Assembly: GCF_014349105.1 (NCBI RefSeq)
Contig: NZ_JACSJI010000004.1
Span: forward strand, 62,001-126,000
Source of the DNA: Caulobacter sp. 17J80-11
Lineage (GTDB): Bacteria > Pseudomonadota > Alphaproteobacteria > Caulobacterales > Caulobacteraceae
DNA length: 64,000 bases
Direction: 5' to 3'
In this document: positions 7,892 through 16,259 of the stretch, one piece after another
Position numbering within the stretch: the stretch's first letter is position 1
How the letters are laid out: every line of letters begins with the position of its first letter
Translations under genes and position numbers: made by a program
The notes under the pieces: model-generated
Databases searched by the model: none
Told to the model about the DNA's origin: nothing
The model's input: only the letters and a program-made list of their open reading frames with translations

Positions 7892-8803
7892 ATGCGCGAC
7901 CTGAACGACCTGTCCTTCTTCGTGGCGGTGGTGACCCACCGCGGCTTCGCGCCGGCGGCCCGCGCCCTGAACGTGCCGAAGTCGTCGCTGAGCCGACGGG
8001 TGGCGCGGCTGGAGGAGCGGCTGGGCGTGCGCCTGCTGGAACGCTCCACCCGCCGTTTCGCGGTGACCGAGGTCGGCCAGGAGTTCTACCGGCGCAGCCG
8101 CCAGGTGCTGGAGGATGCCGACGCGGCCGAGGAGGCGGTGGCGCGCGTCCGGGCCGAGCCGCAGGGGCTGGTGCGGGCCAGCGTGCCGATCAGCTTCGGG
8201 CCGCCGCTGGCGCGCGCCCTGCCGACCTTCATGGAGGCCCACCCGCGCCTGCGCTTGCAGATCGTGCAGACCAACCGTCGGGTCGACCTGATCGAGGAGG
8301 GCGTGGACGTCGCGCTGCGCGTGCGCGACCGGCTGGACACCGACGCCGCCTTCCAGCTGAAGCAGCTGGGCCGGAGCCGCAGCTTCCTGGTCGCCAGCCG
8401 CGACTTCCTGGACCGCCACGGCCGGCCCTCCAGCGTGGCCGACCTCGCCGGCCTGCCGACGCTGGGCCAGAACGAGGGGCCGGGGCCGGCGACCTGGGCG
8501 CTCAGCGGGCCGGACGGGGCGCTGCAGACGCTGAGCCACGAGCCGCGGCTGTCCTGCGGCGACTTCGCCGTGCTGCACCAGGCGGCGCTGGACGGCCTGG
8601 GCCTGGCCCTGGTGCCGGACATCGTCGCCTGCGCCGATCTGCGCGACGGCCGCCTCGAGCAGGTGCTGCCGGACTGGTCGGGCCGGGAAGGGATCGTCCA
8701 CCTGGTCTTCCCCTCGCGCCGCGGCCTGCTGCCCGGCGTGCGCGCCTTCATCGACTTCCTGGCCGAGACCGTGCAGGCGGCGATGGGCGAGGGGCGGTGT
8801 TGA
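7892..8803 (+). CDS. LysR-family transcriptional regulator
   Basis: 303 residues, standard length. The N-terminal helix-turn-helix is clear (about residues 4-62: FVAVVTHRGFAPAARALNVPKSSLSRRVARLEERLG). The substrate-binding domain of the two-lobed periplasmic-binding type runs from about 90 to 295, with the RASVPISFG opening common in the subgroup that controls quinone or oxidoreductase genes. It is divergent from azoR, the usual arrangement for a LysR activator of its neighbour. The effector is unknown. Confidence 0.9.
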   Translation: MRDLNDLSFFVAVVTHRGFAPAARALNVPKSSLSRRVARLEERLGVRLLERSTRRFAVTEVGQEFYRRSRQVLEDADAAEEAVARVRAEPQGLVRASVPISFGPPLARALPTFMEAHPRLRLQIVQTNRRVDLIEEGVDVALRVRDRLDTDAAFQLKQLGRSRSFLVASRDFLDRHGRPSSVADLAGLPTLGQNEGPGPATWALSGPDGALQTLSHEPRLSCGDFAVLHQAALDGLGLALVPDIVACADLRDGRLEQVLPDWSGREGIVHLVFPSRRGLLPGVRAFIDFLAETVQAAMGEGRC

Positions 8804-8876
8804 GGGGGCATCTGGGGGGACACAAACAGCGAGATTTCGACGCAAGGGCCTAGCGTAACCGCCGCCGCGGGCGCAT

Positions 8877-9542
8877 ATGCGGCCCCGCTGCACAGCGCGC
8901 CTTGGTGACCCCTTGAACAAAGCCGTCCATCCGCACCCCCAGGTCTCCGACCTGCTGGAGGGGCTCGCCCACCACGAGGGCGGGACCCTGACCGTGCGGG
9001 ACATCCTCGACCATTTCGGCGAGCGGGCGTTCGGGGCCCTGATGCTGGTGTTCGCGGCGCCGCTGGTGCTGCCCATGCCGCCGGGCCTGTCGGCCATCCT
9101 GGGCGCGCCTTTGGTGTTCATCACCGCCCAGCTGGCCATGGGCCGGCCGCGCCTGTGGCTGCCGCGCATCCTGGCCGACCGCGAGTTCCGCACCGCCGAC
9201 TACGCCGCCCTGGTCGACCGCATCCTGCCCTACCTGCGCAAGCTGGAGGGACGGCTGCGGCCGCGCATGACCTTCCTGCTGGGTTTCCTGGCCGAGCGGT
9301 TCGTGGGCCTGGTCGCGCTGATCCTGGCCATCATCGTCTTCCTGCCGGTGCCGTTCGGAAACATGCTGCCGGCGCTGGCCATCGCCGTGTTGGGCCTGGG
9401 CCTGGTCGAGCGCGACGGCCTGGCCACCCTGATCGGCTGGCTGGTGGCGGTGGCGAGCCTGCTGCTGCTGGCTTTCCTGGCCAAGGCCTTCGCCGCGGCC
9501 CTGGCGGCCTTCTTCCTCACGCTGGCGACCGACCCGATCTAA
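8877..9542 (+). CDS. ExoD-like exopolysaccharide synthesis membrane protein
   Basis: 221 residues. After a short N-terminus it has a soluble segment VSDLLEGLAHHEGGTLTVRDILDHFGERAFGALMLVFA, characteristic of the ExoD family (Pfam Exopolysaccharide synthesis, ExoD). Hydrophobic helices follow at about 55-85, 145-180 and 190-215. In rhizobia exoD mutants are affected in exopolysaccharide and alkali tolerance, but the biochemical role is unknown. The start at 8877 is weakly supported; no strong ribosome binding site is visible, and a TTG at 8913 is the next option. It ends 26 bp from a convergent lipoprotein gene. Confidence 0.85.
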   Translation: MRPRCTARLGDPLNKAVHPHPQVSDLLEGLAHHEGGTLTVRDILDHFGERAFGALMLVFAAPLVLPMPPGLSAILGAPLVFITAQLAMGRPRLWLPRILADREFRTADYAALVDRILPYLRKLEGRLRPRMTFLLGFLAERFVGLVALILAIIVFLPVPFGNMLPALAIAVLGLGLVERDGLATLIGWLVAVASLLLLAFLAKAFAAALAAFFLTLATDPI

Positions 9543-9568
9543 CAATCGTCGCCCTCGGGCTTTGGGGC

Positions 9569-9904
9569 TCAGCCTCCGCCGCGCTTGCCCATGGGGTCGC
9601 TGATGCAGGCCTTGCGCACCTGGTCGTTCAGCTTTTCGCGTTCGTCGTCCTGGGCGGCGTCCATGGCCAGCGCGGCGGCCGTGCCGGCGAAGGGCGCGGC
9701 GAGGTTGCCTAGAAGGCCGACCACGCCGCGCTCCTTGCCCTTGTCGTCGTAACGAGCGACCGCCTTACGCGCGGCCACGCACTCGCGCGACGTCCATCGC
9801 TTGTCGGTGGTGTCGAGGTTGAGCACCGTCTCCTTGGGCGATGATACGCAGGCTCCCAGGCTCAGGCCCAGGAGGGCCACTGTGAACGCGTACTGCTTCA
9901 ACAC
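9569..9904 (-). CDS. Small lipoprotein of unknown function
   Basis: 111 residues. MLKQYAFTVALLGLSLGAC is a lipoprotein signal with lipobox LGAC (lipidated cysteine at 19). The mature part is hydrophilic, with CVAARKAVARYDDKG, a glycine/alanine stretch (GVVGLLGNLAAPFAGTAAALAMDAA) that could insert into or lie on a membrane, and a C-terminal KACISDPMGKRGGG. A similar layout occurs in many uncharacterised alphaproteobacterial lipoproteins. It faces ExoD and is divergent from the 10031 gene. Confidence 0.75.
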   Translation of the reverse strand: MLKQYAFTVALLGLSLGACVSSPKETVLNLDTTDKRWTSRECVAARKAVARYDDKGKERGVVGLLGNLAAPFAGTAAALAMDAAQDDEREKLNDQVRKACISDPMGKRGGG

Positions 9905-9975
9905 GCTACTCCGACGCCACTGTAACGCCGGTATCTAAATCGCGTCCGCGGTGGAGGTTCCGGCGCGCCCCTAAG

Positions 9976-10000
9976 GGAACGGCTCGGCCGTGCGCCCGTT
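9976..10000 (+). promoter_or_regulatory. EcfG (general stress response) promoter for the 10031 gene
   Basis: GGAAC at 9976-9980, exactly 16 bp, then CGTT at 9997-10000: an exact match to the alphaproteobacterial EcfG consensus. The -10 element ends 30 bp before the ATG at 10031, leaving a short leader. Sequence match seen; sigma factor use inferred. Confidence 0.75.
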
Positions 10001-10030
10001 ACGATCGCCGTAGCGTTACGGAGTAGAGTA

Positions 10031-10357
10031 ATGGCGACCGAACGAGTGACCGAGCGCAACGACGGTTCGACCCGCGAGCGGGTCATCGAGCGCAACGAGA
10101 ATTCCGGAACCACGGTGGTCGAGCGCGGCGGCGGCGGAAGCGGCCTGGGCGCGGTCGTGGCCATCGTGCTCGGCCTGATCGTCATCGCCGTCGCGGCCTA
10201 TTTCCTGAGCGGCTTCTATCAGCAGGAGACGGTCAAGACCGCCGCGGTCAGCGACGCGGCCGAAAGCGTCGGCCAGGCCGCCGACAACGTGGGCCAGGCC
10301 GCCCGCGACGCGGCCGACAGCATTCCGGCCCCGGCCGTCCCGGCCCCGTCCAAGTAG
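10031..10357 (+). CDS. Single-pass membrane protein of unknown function, stress-promoter driven
   Basis: 108 residues. The N-terminal 35 residues are charged and repetitive (TERVTERND..TRERVIERNEN..TTVVERGGGG), with near-repeats of (T/V)ERN. One transmembrane helix follows at about 38-60 (LGAVVAIVLGLIVIAVAAYFL). The C-terminal tail has an alternating small/acidic pattern (AAESVGQAADNVGQAARDAADS), probably an amphipathic helix, and an AP-rich end. The tail resembles short helical segments seen in stress-induced membrane proteins, but no family is recognised. The upstream EcfG-type promoter suggests a role in general stress. Confidence 0.8.
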   Translation: MATERVTERNDGSTRERVIERNENSGTTVVERGGGGSGLGAVVAIVLGLIVIAVAAYFLSGFYQQETVKTAAVSDAAESVGQAADNVGQAARDAADSIPAPAVPAPSK

Positions 10358-10368
10358 GTCTGAGCTCA

Positions 10369-10397
10369 GCCCGCCCCCGCGTGACGCCGGGGCGGGC
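10369..10397 (+). terminator. GC-rich hairpin after the 10031 gene
   Basis: GCCCGCCCC (10369-10377) pairs with GGGGCGGGC (10389-10397). There is no T-run, so it is only a possible transcription terminator or mRNA 3' stabiliser. Confidence 0.4.
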
Positions 10398-10474
10398 CGC
10401 CTTGGGCGACAGGTCCCGTTAACCCCGACCGCCTAGAGCTGGGCGTCCGCAATCGCGGAAGGGGAGCGGCGGCC

Positions 10475-11590
10475 ATGGTTCAATCAAAGCGTTCCTGGAT
10501 CGCCTGCATCGCCTGCGGGCTGGGCCTGATGTCCCTGCTGGGCGTCCTCGCCTTCCATTTCCCGGCCCTGCTGACCAGCCAGCAGTTCCGCGCCGTCTAC
10601 ACCGAGCACTTCGCGCGCACCCTGCTGCTGACCGGCCTCGTGGCCGCCTTCGGCTTAGGCACCTTCGCCGTGTTGACCGGCCGCGACCGCAAGATCGCCC
10701 TGACCGGCGTGCTGAGCGCCGGCCTGGCCGTGCTGCTGGGCGGGGCCACGGTGCGCTTCGGCCCGATCGCGCAGACCCCGTTCTCGCTGGGCCTCGACTG
10801 GTTCCTGATCAGCCTGGTGATCTCCGCGATCGTCTTCATCCCGATCGAGCGGATGATGGCGGTCCGCCCCATGTCGCCTCTACGCCCCGAATGGCGCACG
10901 GACATGGGCTACTTCTTCATGAGCCACATGCTCATCCAGTTCATCTTCATCACCGTGACCGCGTCCACGGCGACGGTGGCCGCCTTCGCCGCCTTCCCGG
11001 CGGTCAAGGCCTTCCTGCAGGGCCTGCCGGTGTGGGTGCAGTTCCTGATGTGCGTGTTCTTCGCCGACCTGTTCCAGGCCGGCCTGCACCGCGCCTATCA
11101 CAAGCTGGGCTTCCTCTGGCGCTTCCACGCCGTGCACCATTCCAGCCGCCACATGGACTGGCTGGCGGGCAGCCGGGTGCACCTGGTCGAGATCGTCCTG
11201 ACCCGCTGTGCGGTGCTGCTGCCTCTGGTGGTGCTGGGCTTCTCGGCCGAGGCGGTGAACGCCTACGTGGTGCTGGCCGGCGTCCAGGCGGTGGTGGCCC
11301 ACGCCAACCTGAAGCTCGACTTCGGCTGGCTGGAATACGTGGTCTGCTGCCCGCGCTACCATCACTGGCACCACGCGCGCGACGAGGCCTATGTCGACGC
11401 CAACTACGCCATCCACCTGCCGCTGATCGACATGCTGATGGGCACCTTCCGCCGCCCGCCGGCCGGGACCTGGCCGGAGGAATACGGCGTCATGGAGCTG
11501 GAGAGCGTGCCGTCCGGCTTCGTGGCCCAGCACGCCATGCCGTTCGGCAAGCAGCAGACCTTCGAGCGCTACGTGGGCGGCGAGGCTTAA
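10475..11590 (+). CDS. Fatty acid hydroxylase/sterol desaturase superfamily membrane enzyme
   Basis: 371 residues. Several transmembrane helices (about 10-32, 44-66, 72-90, 105-125, 148-175) precede the histidine-rich di-iron site: HRAYH, HAVHHSSRHMDW, and near the C-terminus HHWHH. These three boxes match the HxxxH, HxxHH and HxxHH pattern of the fatty acid hydroxylase superfamily. Members hydroxylate or desaturate lipids, sterols or carotenoids using O2; the substrate here cannot be told from sequence. The RBS-like GGAAGGGGAG lies about 9 nt before the ATG. It is convergent with the hybrid kinase, 4 bp apart. Confidence 0.88.
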   Translation: MVQSKRSWIACIACGLGLMSLLGVLAFHFPALLTSQQFRAVYTEHFARTLLLTGLVAAFGLGTFAVLTGRDRKIALTGVLSAGLAVLLGGATVRFGPIAQTPFSLGLDWFLISLVISAIVFIPIERMMAVRPMSPLRPEWRTDMGYFFMSHMLIQFIFITVTASTATVAAFAAFPAVKAFLQGLPVWVQFLMCVFFADLFQAGLHRAYHKLGFLWRFHAVHHSSRHMDWLAGSRVHLVEIVLTRCAVLLPLVVLGFSAEAVNAYVVLAGVQAVVAHANLKLDFGWLEYVVCCPRYHHWHHARDEAYVDANYAIHLPLIDMLMGTFRRPPAGTWPEEYGVMELESVPSGFVAQHAMPFGKQQTFERYVGGEA

Positions 11591-11594
11591 AGGC

Positions 11595-13913
11595 TCAGCT
11601 CAACGCCCGCCGCGCCGCCTGGGTCAGCTCCTCGGCGCGGTAGGGCTTGCGCAGCACCTCCCATTCGCCTTCAGACGGGTCCAGCCGGTTGCTGGCGTAG
11701 CCGGTGGAGAGCAGGATCCTGAGGTGTGGGTATAGCCGGCGCGCCTCGCGGGCCAGTTCGACCCCGCTCATGCCCGGCATGACCACGTCGCTGAGCAGCA
11801 GCCGGACCTTCGGGTCGGCCTTCAGCGCCTCGAGCGCCGACGGACCGTCCGAAGCGGTCAGCACCACGCAGTCCATGTCCTCGAGCAGGCTCTGGACGAT
11901 GCCCCGAACAGCCGGGTCGTCGTCGACCAGCAGCACGTGGCAGCGCCGCTCGAGCGGCTTGTCGATCGGCCGCGCGGCCGGGGCGGCGGCCTGAAGCGGC
12001 GCCTCGGCGGCGGGCAAGTAGAGGCTGACCGTCGTGCCCTGGCCGGGGGCGCTACGGATCTCGGCCCCGCCGCCCGACTGGCGGGCGAAGCCGTAGACCT
12101 GAGCCAGGCCCAGGCCCGACCCCTTGCCGACCTCCTTGGTGGTGAAGAACGGCTCGAAGGCGTGGGCGGCGACCTCCGGCGCCATGCCGGCGCCGTCGTC
12201 GCTCACCGACACACGGGCGTAGTCCCCCGCCGGCGCCTCGGGCAGGGCGTTCGCGGCCAGACGCACCCGTTCCGCCCGGATCCGGATCGAGCCCCCCGGG
12301 CCCAGGGCGTCGTTGGCGTTGACCGCCAGATTCAGCAGGGCCGCCTCGAACTGCACCGGGTCCAGCCGCGCGCCGCCGACGTCGGGTTCGATCTCGAGCG
12401 TCAGCGGCGTCGCCTCGCCGACCGCGCCGCGCAGCAGCGGCTCGAAGCCGTGGATCAGTCGTCCGAGGTCGACGGTCTCGGTGCGCAGGTCCTGGCGTCG
12501 CGAGAAGCCGAGCAGCTGGCGCGCCAGGCGCTCGCCGCGTCGGGCCGCCTCCATGGCCGCCTGCCCCAGGCGGTTGATGCGGTCGGTCTGATCGGGGCGG
12601 CGCAGGATCATGTCCAGCGCGCCGATGATGACCGTCAGCAGGTTGTTGAAGTCGTGCGCCACGCCGCCGGTCAGCCGCCCGACGGTTTCCAGCCGTTGCG
12701 CCTGGGCCAGGGCGGCCTCGGCGGCGCGGCGCTGCTCCAGGCTCGTCTCCAGCTCGCGCGTGCGCTCGGCCACCCGCCGCTCCAGGTCTTCGCGGGCCTC
12801 GACCAACTCGGTGATGTCCGTGGTCAGGGAGCCCACCCAACGCAGCCGGCCCTCGTCGTCCTTCAGCGGGAACTTGGCCGAGCGGACCGTGCGCCACTCG
12901 CCGTCCGGGCTGTGGCGAACGTGCCAGACGACCTCGGTCCGCTGGCCCTTCGCCGCCGCCTCGATCGCTCGGTCGACGCGGTCCTCGTCCTGCGGCGCGG
13001 ACAGCTTGCGCCAGGCGCCGGGATCGCCCAGGCAGTCGGTGATCTTCCGACCGGTGACGCGCTCGAAGGCGGGGTTGAGGTACTCCAGGCGCTGGGTCTC
13101 GATGTCCATCAGCGCCACGACCTCTTCGGCGTGTTCGGCGAAGCGGCGGAAGCGCTGCTCGGAATAACGGCGCGCCGTCTGGGCCCGTCGCCGGGCCGTC
13201 ACGTCGCGCAGCCGCCCGCCGATCCAGCGCAATCGCCCGTGCTCGTCGTGGACTGGAAAGCCGGTGAGATCGAAAATCCGCTCCTCGCCGTCGGGACGCA
13301 GATGGCGGTACTCCAGCTCGACCGGCTCGCCCCGGCGCATGGCGGCCCAGGCGGTGCGGACCTCGTCGGCGTCCGCGGGTCGCGCGGCGTGTCCGGCGAA
13401 CAGCGGGTCGTCGAACAGGGCGGGACGGGCCAGGCCGAACACCTCCTCGAAGCGGCCGTTGACGTAGACCAAGCGGCCGTCGTCCGGATCGGCCATCCAG
13501 ACCACGTCGCCGGTCGCCTCGGCCATGGCGTGGAAGCGCGCCTCGCTGTCGCGCACGGCCTCGCTCGATGCGCGCTGTTCTGTGACGTCGATCGCCGCGC
13601 CCGCGTGGCCGAGGTAGCGGCCGTGGTCGTCCTGGCGCGGCTCGGCGCTGTCGAGGACCCAGCGCCAGGTCCCGTCGCGCCGGCGCACCCGGTACTGCTG
13701 CACCAGCGGCGCGTGTTCGCGCATCGCCCGGGAAAAGCTCCGGACGTAGGCCTCGAGGTCGTCGGGGTGGATGTTGGAGGCCCAGGGCGGCTGCACGCCG
13801 GAAGTCCCGGCGCAGAAGTCCGCCCAGCGACGATTGCTCCACACGACGGCGCCGTGCGCGTCGGTTTCCCACATCATCGCCGGGGTCACGTCCGCCGCTC
13901 GGCCGGGGCGCAT
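11595..13913 (-). CDS. Hybrid sensor histidine kinase with three PAS domains and a receiver
   Basis: 772 residues, no transmembrane segments, so a cytoplasmic sensor. Order: PAS about 10-115, PAS about 120-240, PAS about 245-370, HisKA about 405-470 with the phosphorylated histidine in GGVAHDFNNLLTVI, HATPase_c about 515-630 (NLAVNANDAL N-box, DDGAGM, GSGLGLAQVYGF), and receiver about 655-770 (VLLVDDDPAVRG, acceptor Asp in LLLSDVVMPGMSG). The GGVAHDFNNLL H-box is that of the large group of cytoplasmic hybrid kinases common in Caulobacterales. No cognate histidine phosphotransferase is nearby, so its pathway is unknown. Confidence 0.92.
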   Translation of the reverse strand: MRPGRAADVTPAMMWETDAHGAVVWSNRRWADFCAGTSGVQPPWASNIHPDDLEAYVRSFSRAMREHAPLVQQYRVRRRDGTWRWVLDSAEPRQDDHGRYLGHAGAAIDVTEQRASSEAVRDSEARFHAMAEATGDVVWMADPDDGRLVYVNGRFEEVFGLARPALFDDPLFAGHAARPADADEVRTAWAAMRRGEPVELEYRHLRPDGEERIFDLTGFPVHDEHGRLRWIGGRLRDVTARRRAQTARRYSEQRFRRFAEHAEEVVALMDIETQRLEYLNPAFERVTGRKITDCLGDPGAWRKLSAPQDEDRVDRAIEAAAKGQRTEVVWHVRHSPDGEWRTVRSAKFPLKDDEGRLRWVGSLTTDITELVEAREDLERRVAERTRELETSLEQRRAAEAALAQAQRLETVGRLTGGVAHDFNNLLTVIIGALDMILRRPDQTDRINRLGQAAMEAARRGERLARQLLGFSRRQDLRTETVDLGRLIHGFEPLLRGAVGEATPLTLEIEPDVGGARLDPVQFEAALLNLAVNANDALGPGGSIRIRAERVRLAANALPEAPAGDYARVSVSDDGAGMAPEVAAHAFEPFFTTKEVGKGSGLGLAQVYGFARQSGGGAEIRSAPGQGTTVSLYLPAAEAPLQAAAPAARPIDKPLERRCHVLLVDDDPAVRGIVQSLLEDMDCVVLTASDGPSALEALKADPKVRLLLSDVVMPGMSGVELAREARRLYPHLRILLSTGYASNRLDPSEGEWEVLRKPYRAEELTQAARRALS

Positions 13914-13983
13914 GGGGGCTCTCCCGCTCCCCTAGGTAACTGCTTGTACGGGCGATGGTTTCGACGTTGCCGGCGGGTATTGG

Positions 13984-14946
13984 TCACCGGTCCGCGTAGA
14001 GGCCGGCCAGCCTGCGGGCGGTGGCCGCCAACTCGGCGCGCAGTTCCGGCGGGTCCAAGACCTCGGCCTCCGGGCCCAGACGCAGGATCTCGCCGGCCGC
14101 GTGACGGACCGACTCAATTGGGATCGTGACGAGCCGCAGGCCCTGCGCGTCGGGCGGGCCGGCGAGCGCGCGTTCGGCCACGACGCGACCCAGCTGCGAG
14201 AGCCGGCGCAGGCCGGTTTCAGTGACCCGCAGAACCGCCTCGCCGGCGTAGATCTCCTGTTCGAAGGCGTGTGTCCGCTCGCTCCACCAGGCGCCGAGGT
14301 CGAACCCGGCCGGCCGGGCGAACCCTTCGTCGGTCCGGATCAACGCCAGAATGCTGGCGACGCGGTAGGTGCGCACGCTCTCGCCCGCGCGGGCGACCAG
14401 GTACCAGAGCCCCGCCTTCAGCACGAGGCCGAGCGGGTCGAGCGTGCGGCGCACCGGTCCCTTCCAGCTTTCGTAGTCGACCTCGATCCGCGTTTCGGCC
14501 CACAGCGCCTCGGCCACCGCCGTCAGGTGCTCGACCCGGTCGCCCTGCGCGTACCAGCCGACCGGGTCGAGGTGGACGCGCGCGCCCTTGCGCGAGGCCT
14601 TGTCGCGCCAGTCGGCGGGCAGGGCGGCGGTCAGCTTCAGCTGGGCGGCGGCGATCGCCGCCTGCAGGCCCAGCGCCTCGGCCGGACCGGGCAGGCCGGA
14701 GAGGAACAGCGCCTCGGCCTCGGCCAGGGTGAGGCCGGTCAGCTTGGCCCCGTAGCCGTCCAGCAGACGCACTCCGCCGTTGCGGCCGCGGTCGGCGTAG
14801 ACCGGCACGCCCGCGGCGCTCAATTCGTCGAGGTCGCGGTAGACGGTGCGCACCGACACCTCCATCGCCGCGGCCAGGGCGCCGGCGGTGGTCGCGCCGC
14901 GGGCCTGCAGCAGCATCAGGATCGAGAGGAGGCGGCTGGCGCGCAT
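13984..14946 (-). CDS. YafY-type HTH/WYL-domain transcriptional regulator
   Basis: 320 residues. N-terminal HTH_11 (about 5-58, ending VSVRTVYRDLDELSAAG), followed by a WYL domain (about 135-215, with KAGLWYLVARAGESVRTYRVASI) and a C-terminal WCX extension. WYL domains sense small ligands or nucleic acids; this YafY-like subclass usually controls the adjacent divergent gene. The divergent DUF1579-like gene starts about 100 bp away and a CTGACA-N5-TGTCAG palindrome lies between them, the probable operator. Confidence 0.9.
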   Translation of the reverse strand: MRASRLLSILMLLQARGATTAGALAAAMEVSVRTVYRDLDELSAAGVPVYADRGRNGGVRLLDGYGAKLTGLTLAEAEALFLSGLPGPAEALGLQAAIAAAQLKLTAALPADWRDKASRKGARVHLDPVGWYAQGDRVEHLTAVAEALWAETRIEVDYESWKGPVRRTLDPLGLVLKAGLWYLVARAGESVRTYRVASILALIRTDEGFARPAGFDLGAWWSERTHAFEQEIYAGEAVLRVTETGLRRLSQLGRVVAERALAGPPDAQGLRLVTIPIESVRHAAGEILRLGPEAEVLDPPELRAELAATARRLAGLYADR

Positions 14947-14969
14947 TTTTCGATCCTAGCCCAGAAAAG

Positions 14970-14986
14970 CTGACATCCCCTGTCAG
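14970..14986. promoter_or_regulatory. Probable WYL-regulator operator, CTGACA-N5-TGTCAG
   Basis: Perfect 6-bp inverted repeat, CTGACA (14970-14975) and TGTCAG (14981-14986), 24 bp upstream of the WYL regulator start and 64 bp before the divergent DUF1579-like gene. Symmetry and placement fit an operator serving both genes. Confidence 0.6.
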
Positions 14987-15049
14987 ATTATCAGTCGTAG
15001 GCAGTCACCACGCCGGCCGCTTCGGTCCGGTGGAGAGGGAGACCGCCTG

Positions 15050-15514
15050 ATGTCCGCGTCCGATTTCGACTTTCTCACCGGTTCCTGGGCCGTGCGGAAC
15101 CGCCGCCTGAAAGAGCGCCACGTCGGCTCGGACGACTGGGACGAGTTTCCGGGCGTGCTGTCGTGCCGGCCGCTGCTGGGCGGGGTCGCCAACGTCGAGG
15201 AGATCGTCTTCCCGACCAAGGGTTTCTGCGGCGCGACCGTGCGCACCTTCGATCGCGCCGAGCGGCGCTGGTCGCTGTACTGGATCAACAGCGGCGAGGG
15301 CGGCCTCTATCCGCCGGTGCACGGCCGCTTCGTGGACGGACGCGGCGAGTTCCACGGCGACGACGCGGACGAAGGGCGCCCCGTGAAGGTGCGCTTTGTC
15401 TGGTCGGACGTGACGCCGGTCTCGGCGCGCTGGGAGCAGGCCTTCTCGACCGACGGCGGGCGCAGCTGGGAGGTGAACTGGAGCATGGAGTTCAGCCGCA
15501 CGGGGTTCCAGTGA
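15050..15514 (+). CDS. DUF1579-like protein controlled by the WYL regulator
   Basis: 154 residues, no signal peptide. The opening DFDFLTGSWAVRNRRLKER and a series of aromatic beta-strand segments (RWSLYWINSGEGGLY, WEQAFSTDGGRSWEVNW) match the calycin-like DUF1579 group, often annotated as hypothetical. GGAGAGGGAG precedes the ATG by about 7 nt. The next gene begins inside its stop codon (GTGA), so they form a tight operon divergent from the WYL regulator. Function unknown; binding of a small hydrophobic ligand is plausible for the fold. Confidence 0.82.
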   Translation: MSASDFDFLTGSWAVRNRRLKERHVGSDDWDEFPGVLSCRPLLGGVANVEEIVFPTKGFCGATVRTFDRAERRWSLYWINSGEGGLYPPVHGRFVDGRGEFHGDDADEGRPVKVRFVWSDVTPVSARWEQAFSTDGGRSWEVNWSMEFSRTGFQ

Positions 15515-16224
15515 ACCGCCGCGCCGTTCTCGCCGCCGCCGGCCTGGCGCTGGCGCCGTCCTCAGTCCTCGCTGGAGTCCTTTCCGTGCAAACCTGTCCG
15601 CCGGTCGTCGAACTGCGCCGCTACACCCTCAAGCCCGGCCGCCGGGACAATCTGATCGCGCTGTTCGAGCGCGAGTTCGTCGAGACCCAGGAGGCGGCCG
15701 GCATGACCCTGCTGGGCCAGTTCCGCGACGTCGACGCGCCGGACCGCTTCGTCTGGATGCGCGGCTTCCCCGACATGGAGCGCCGGCGCGAGGCGCTGAG
15801 CGCCTTCTACGGCGGGCCGGCGTGGAAGGCGCACCGCGAGGCGGCCAACGACACCATGATCGACTCCGACGACGTGCTGTTGCTGCGCCCGGCGGGCGCG
15901 CCTATGGCGGTCCCGGAACGTGCGACGGCGAGCGGGGAGGGGGCGATCACGGCCACCGTGCTCTACCTGGCGGAACCGGCCGACGCCGATCTGAAGGCGT
16001 GGTTCGAGGCGGACGTCCGGCCGGCTGTGGACGTGCTCGGCGCGTTCGTGACCGAGCCCGCGGCGAACAACTTCCAAGCCTTGCCGGTGCGCGAAGGCGA
16101 GGATGTGTTCGTCTGGCTGGCCCGCGGTGCGGAGCCGGAGCTTCCGATGTGGCTGAAACAACGGCTGGTGCGTCCGCCGGAGGTGATGCGGCTGGCCCCG
16201 ACCGCGCGCTCGAGGGTGAGGTGA
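15511..16224 (+). CDS. NIPSNAP-family exported protein
   Basis: 237 residues from a GTG at 15511 that overlaps the stop of the upstream gene by 4 nt. The N-terminus (VNRRAVLAAAGLALAPSSVLA) looks like a signal peptide with an RR pair. Two ferredoxin-like alpha/beta repeats follow: VVELRRYTLKPGRRDNLIALFEREFVE is the typical NIPSNAP opening, and a second, weaker repeat lies at about 140-235. NIPSNAP proteins are dimeric alpha/beta-barrel proteins of uncertain enzymatic role. Coupling to the DUF1579-like gene and the WYL regulator suggests a small ligand-inducible unit. Confidence 0.83.
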   Translation: MNRRAVLAAAGLALAPSSVLAGVLSVQTCPPVVELRRYTLKPGRRDNLIALFEREFVETQEAAGMTLLGQFRDVDAPDRFVWMRGFPDMERRREALSAFYGGPAWKAHREAANDTMIDSDDVLLLRPAGAPMAVPERATASGEGAITATVLYLAEPADADLKAWFEADVRPAVDVLGAFVTEPAANNFQALPVREGEDVFVWLARGAEPELPMWLKQRLVRPPEVMRLAPTARSRVR

Positions 16225-16229
16225 ATTCT

Positions 16230-16252
16230 CCTTCTCCCGCAAGGGGAGAAGG
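16230..16252. repeat. Dispersed palindrome, probable bidirectional terminator
   Basis: CCTTCTCCC (16230-16238) and GGGAGAAGG (16244-16252), extended by flanking AATTCT and AATT. It fills the gap between the convergent NIPSNAP and fixJ genes and has the same arms as the copy at 1422, so it may act as a bidirectional terminator. Confidence 0.55.
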
Positions 16253-16259
16253 AATTTGG

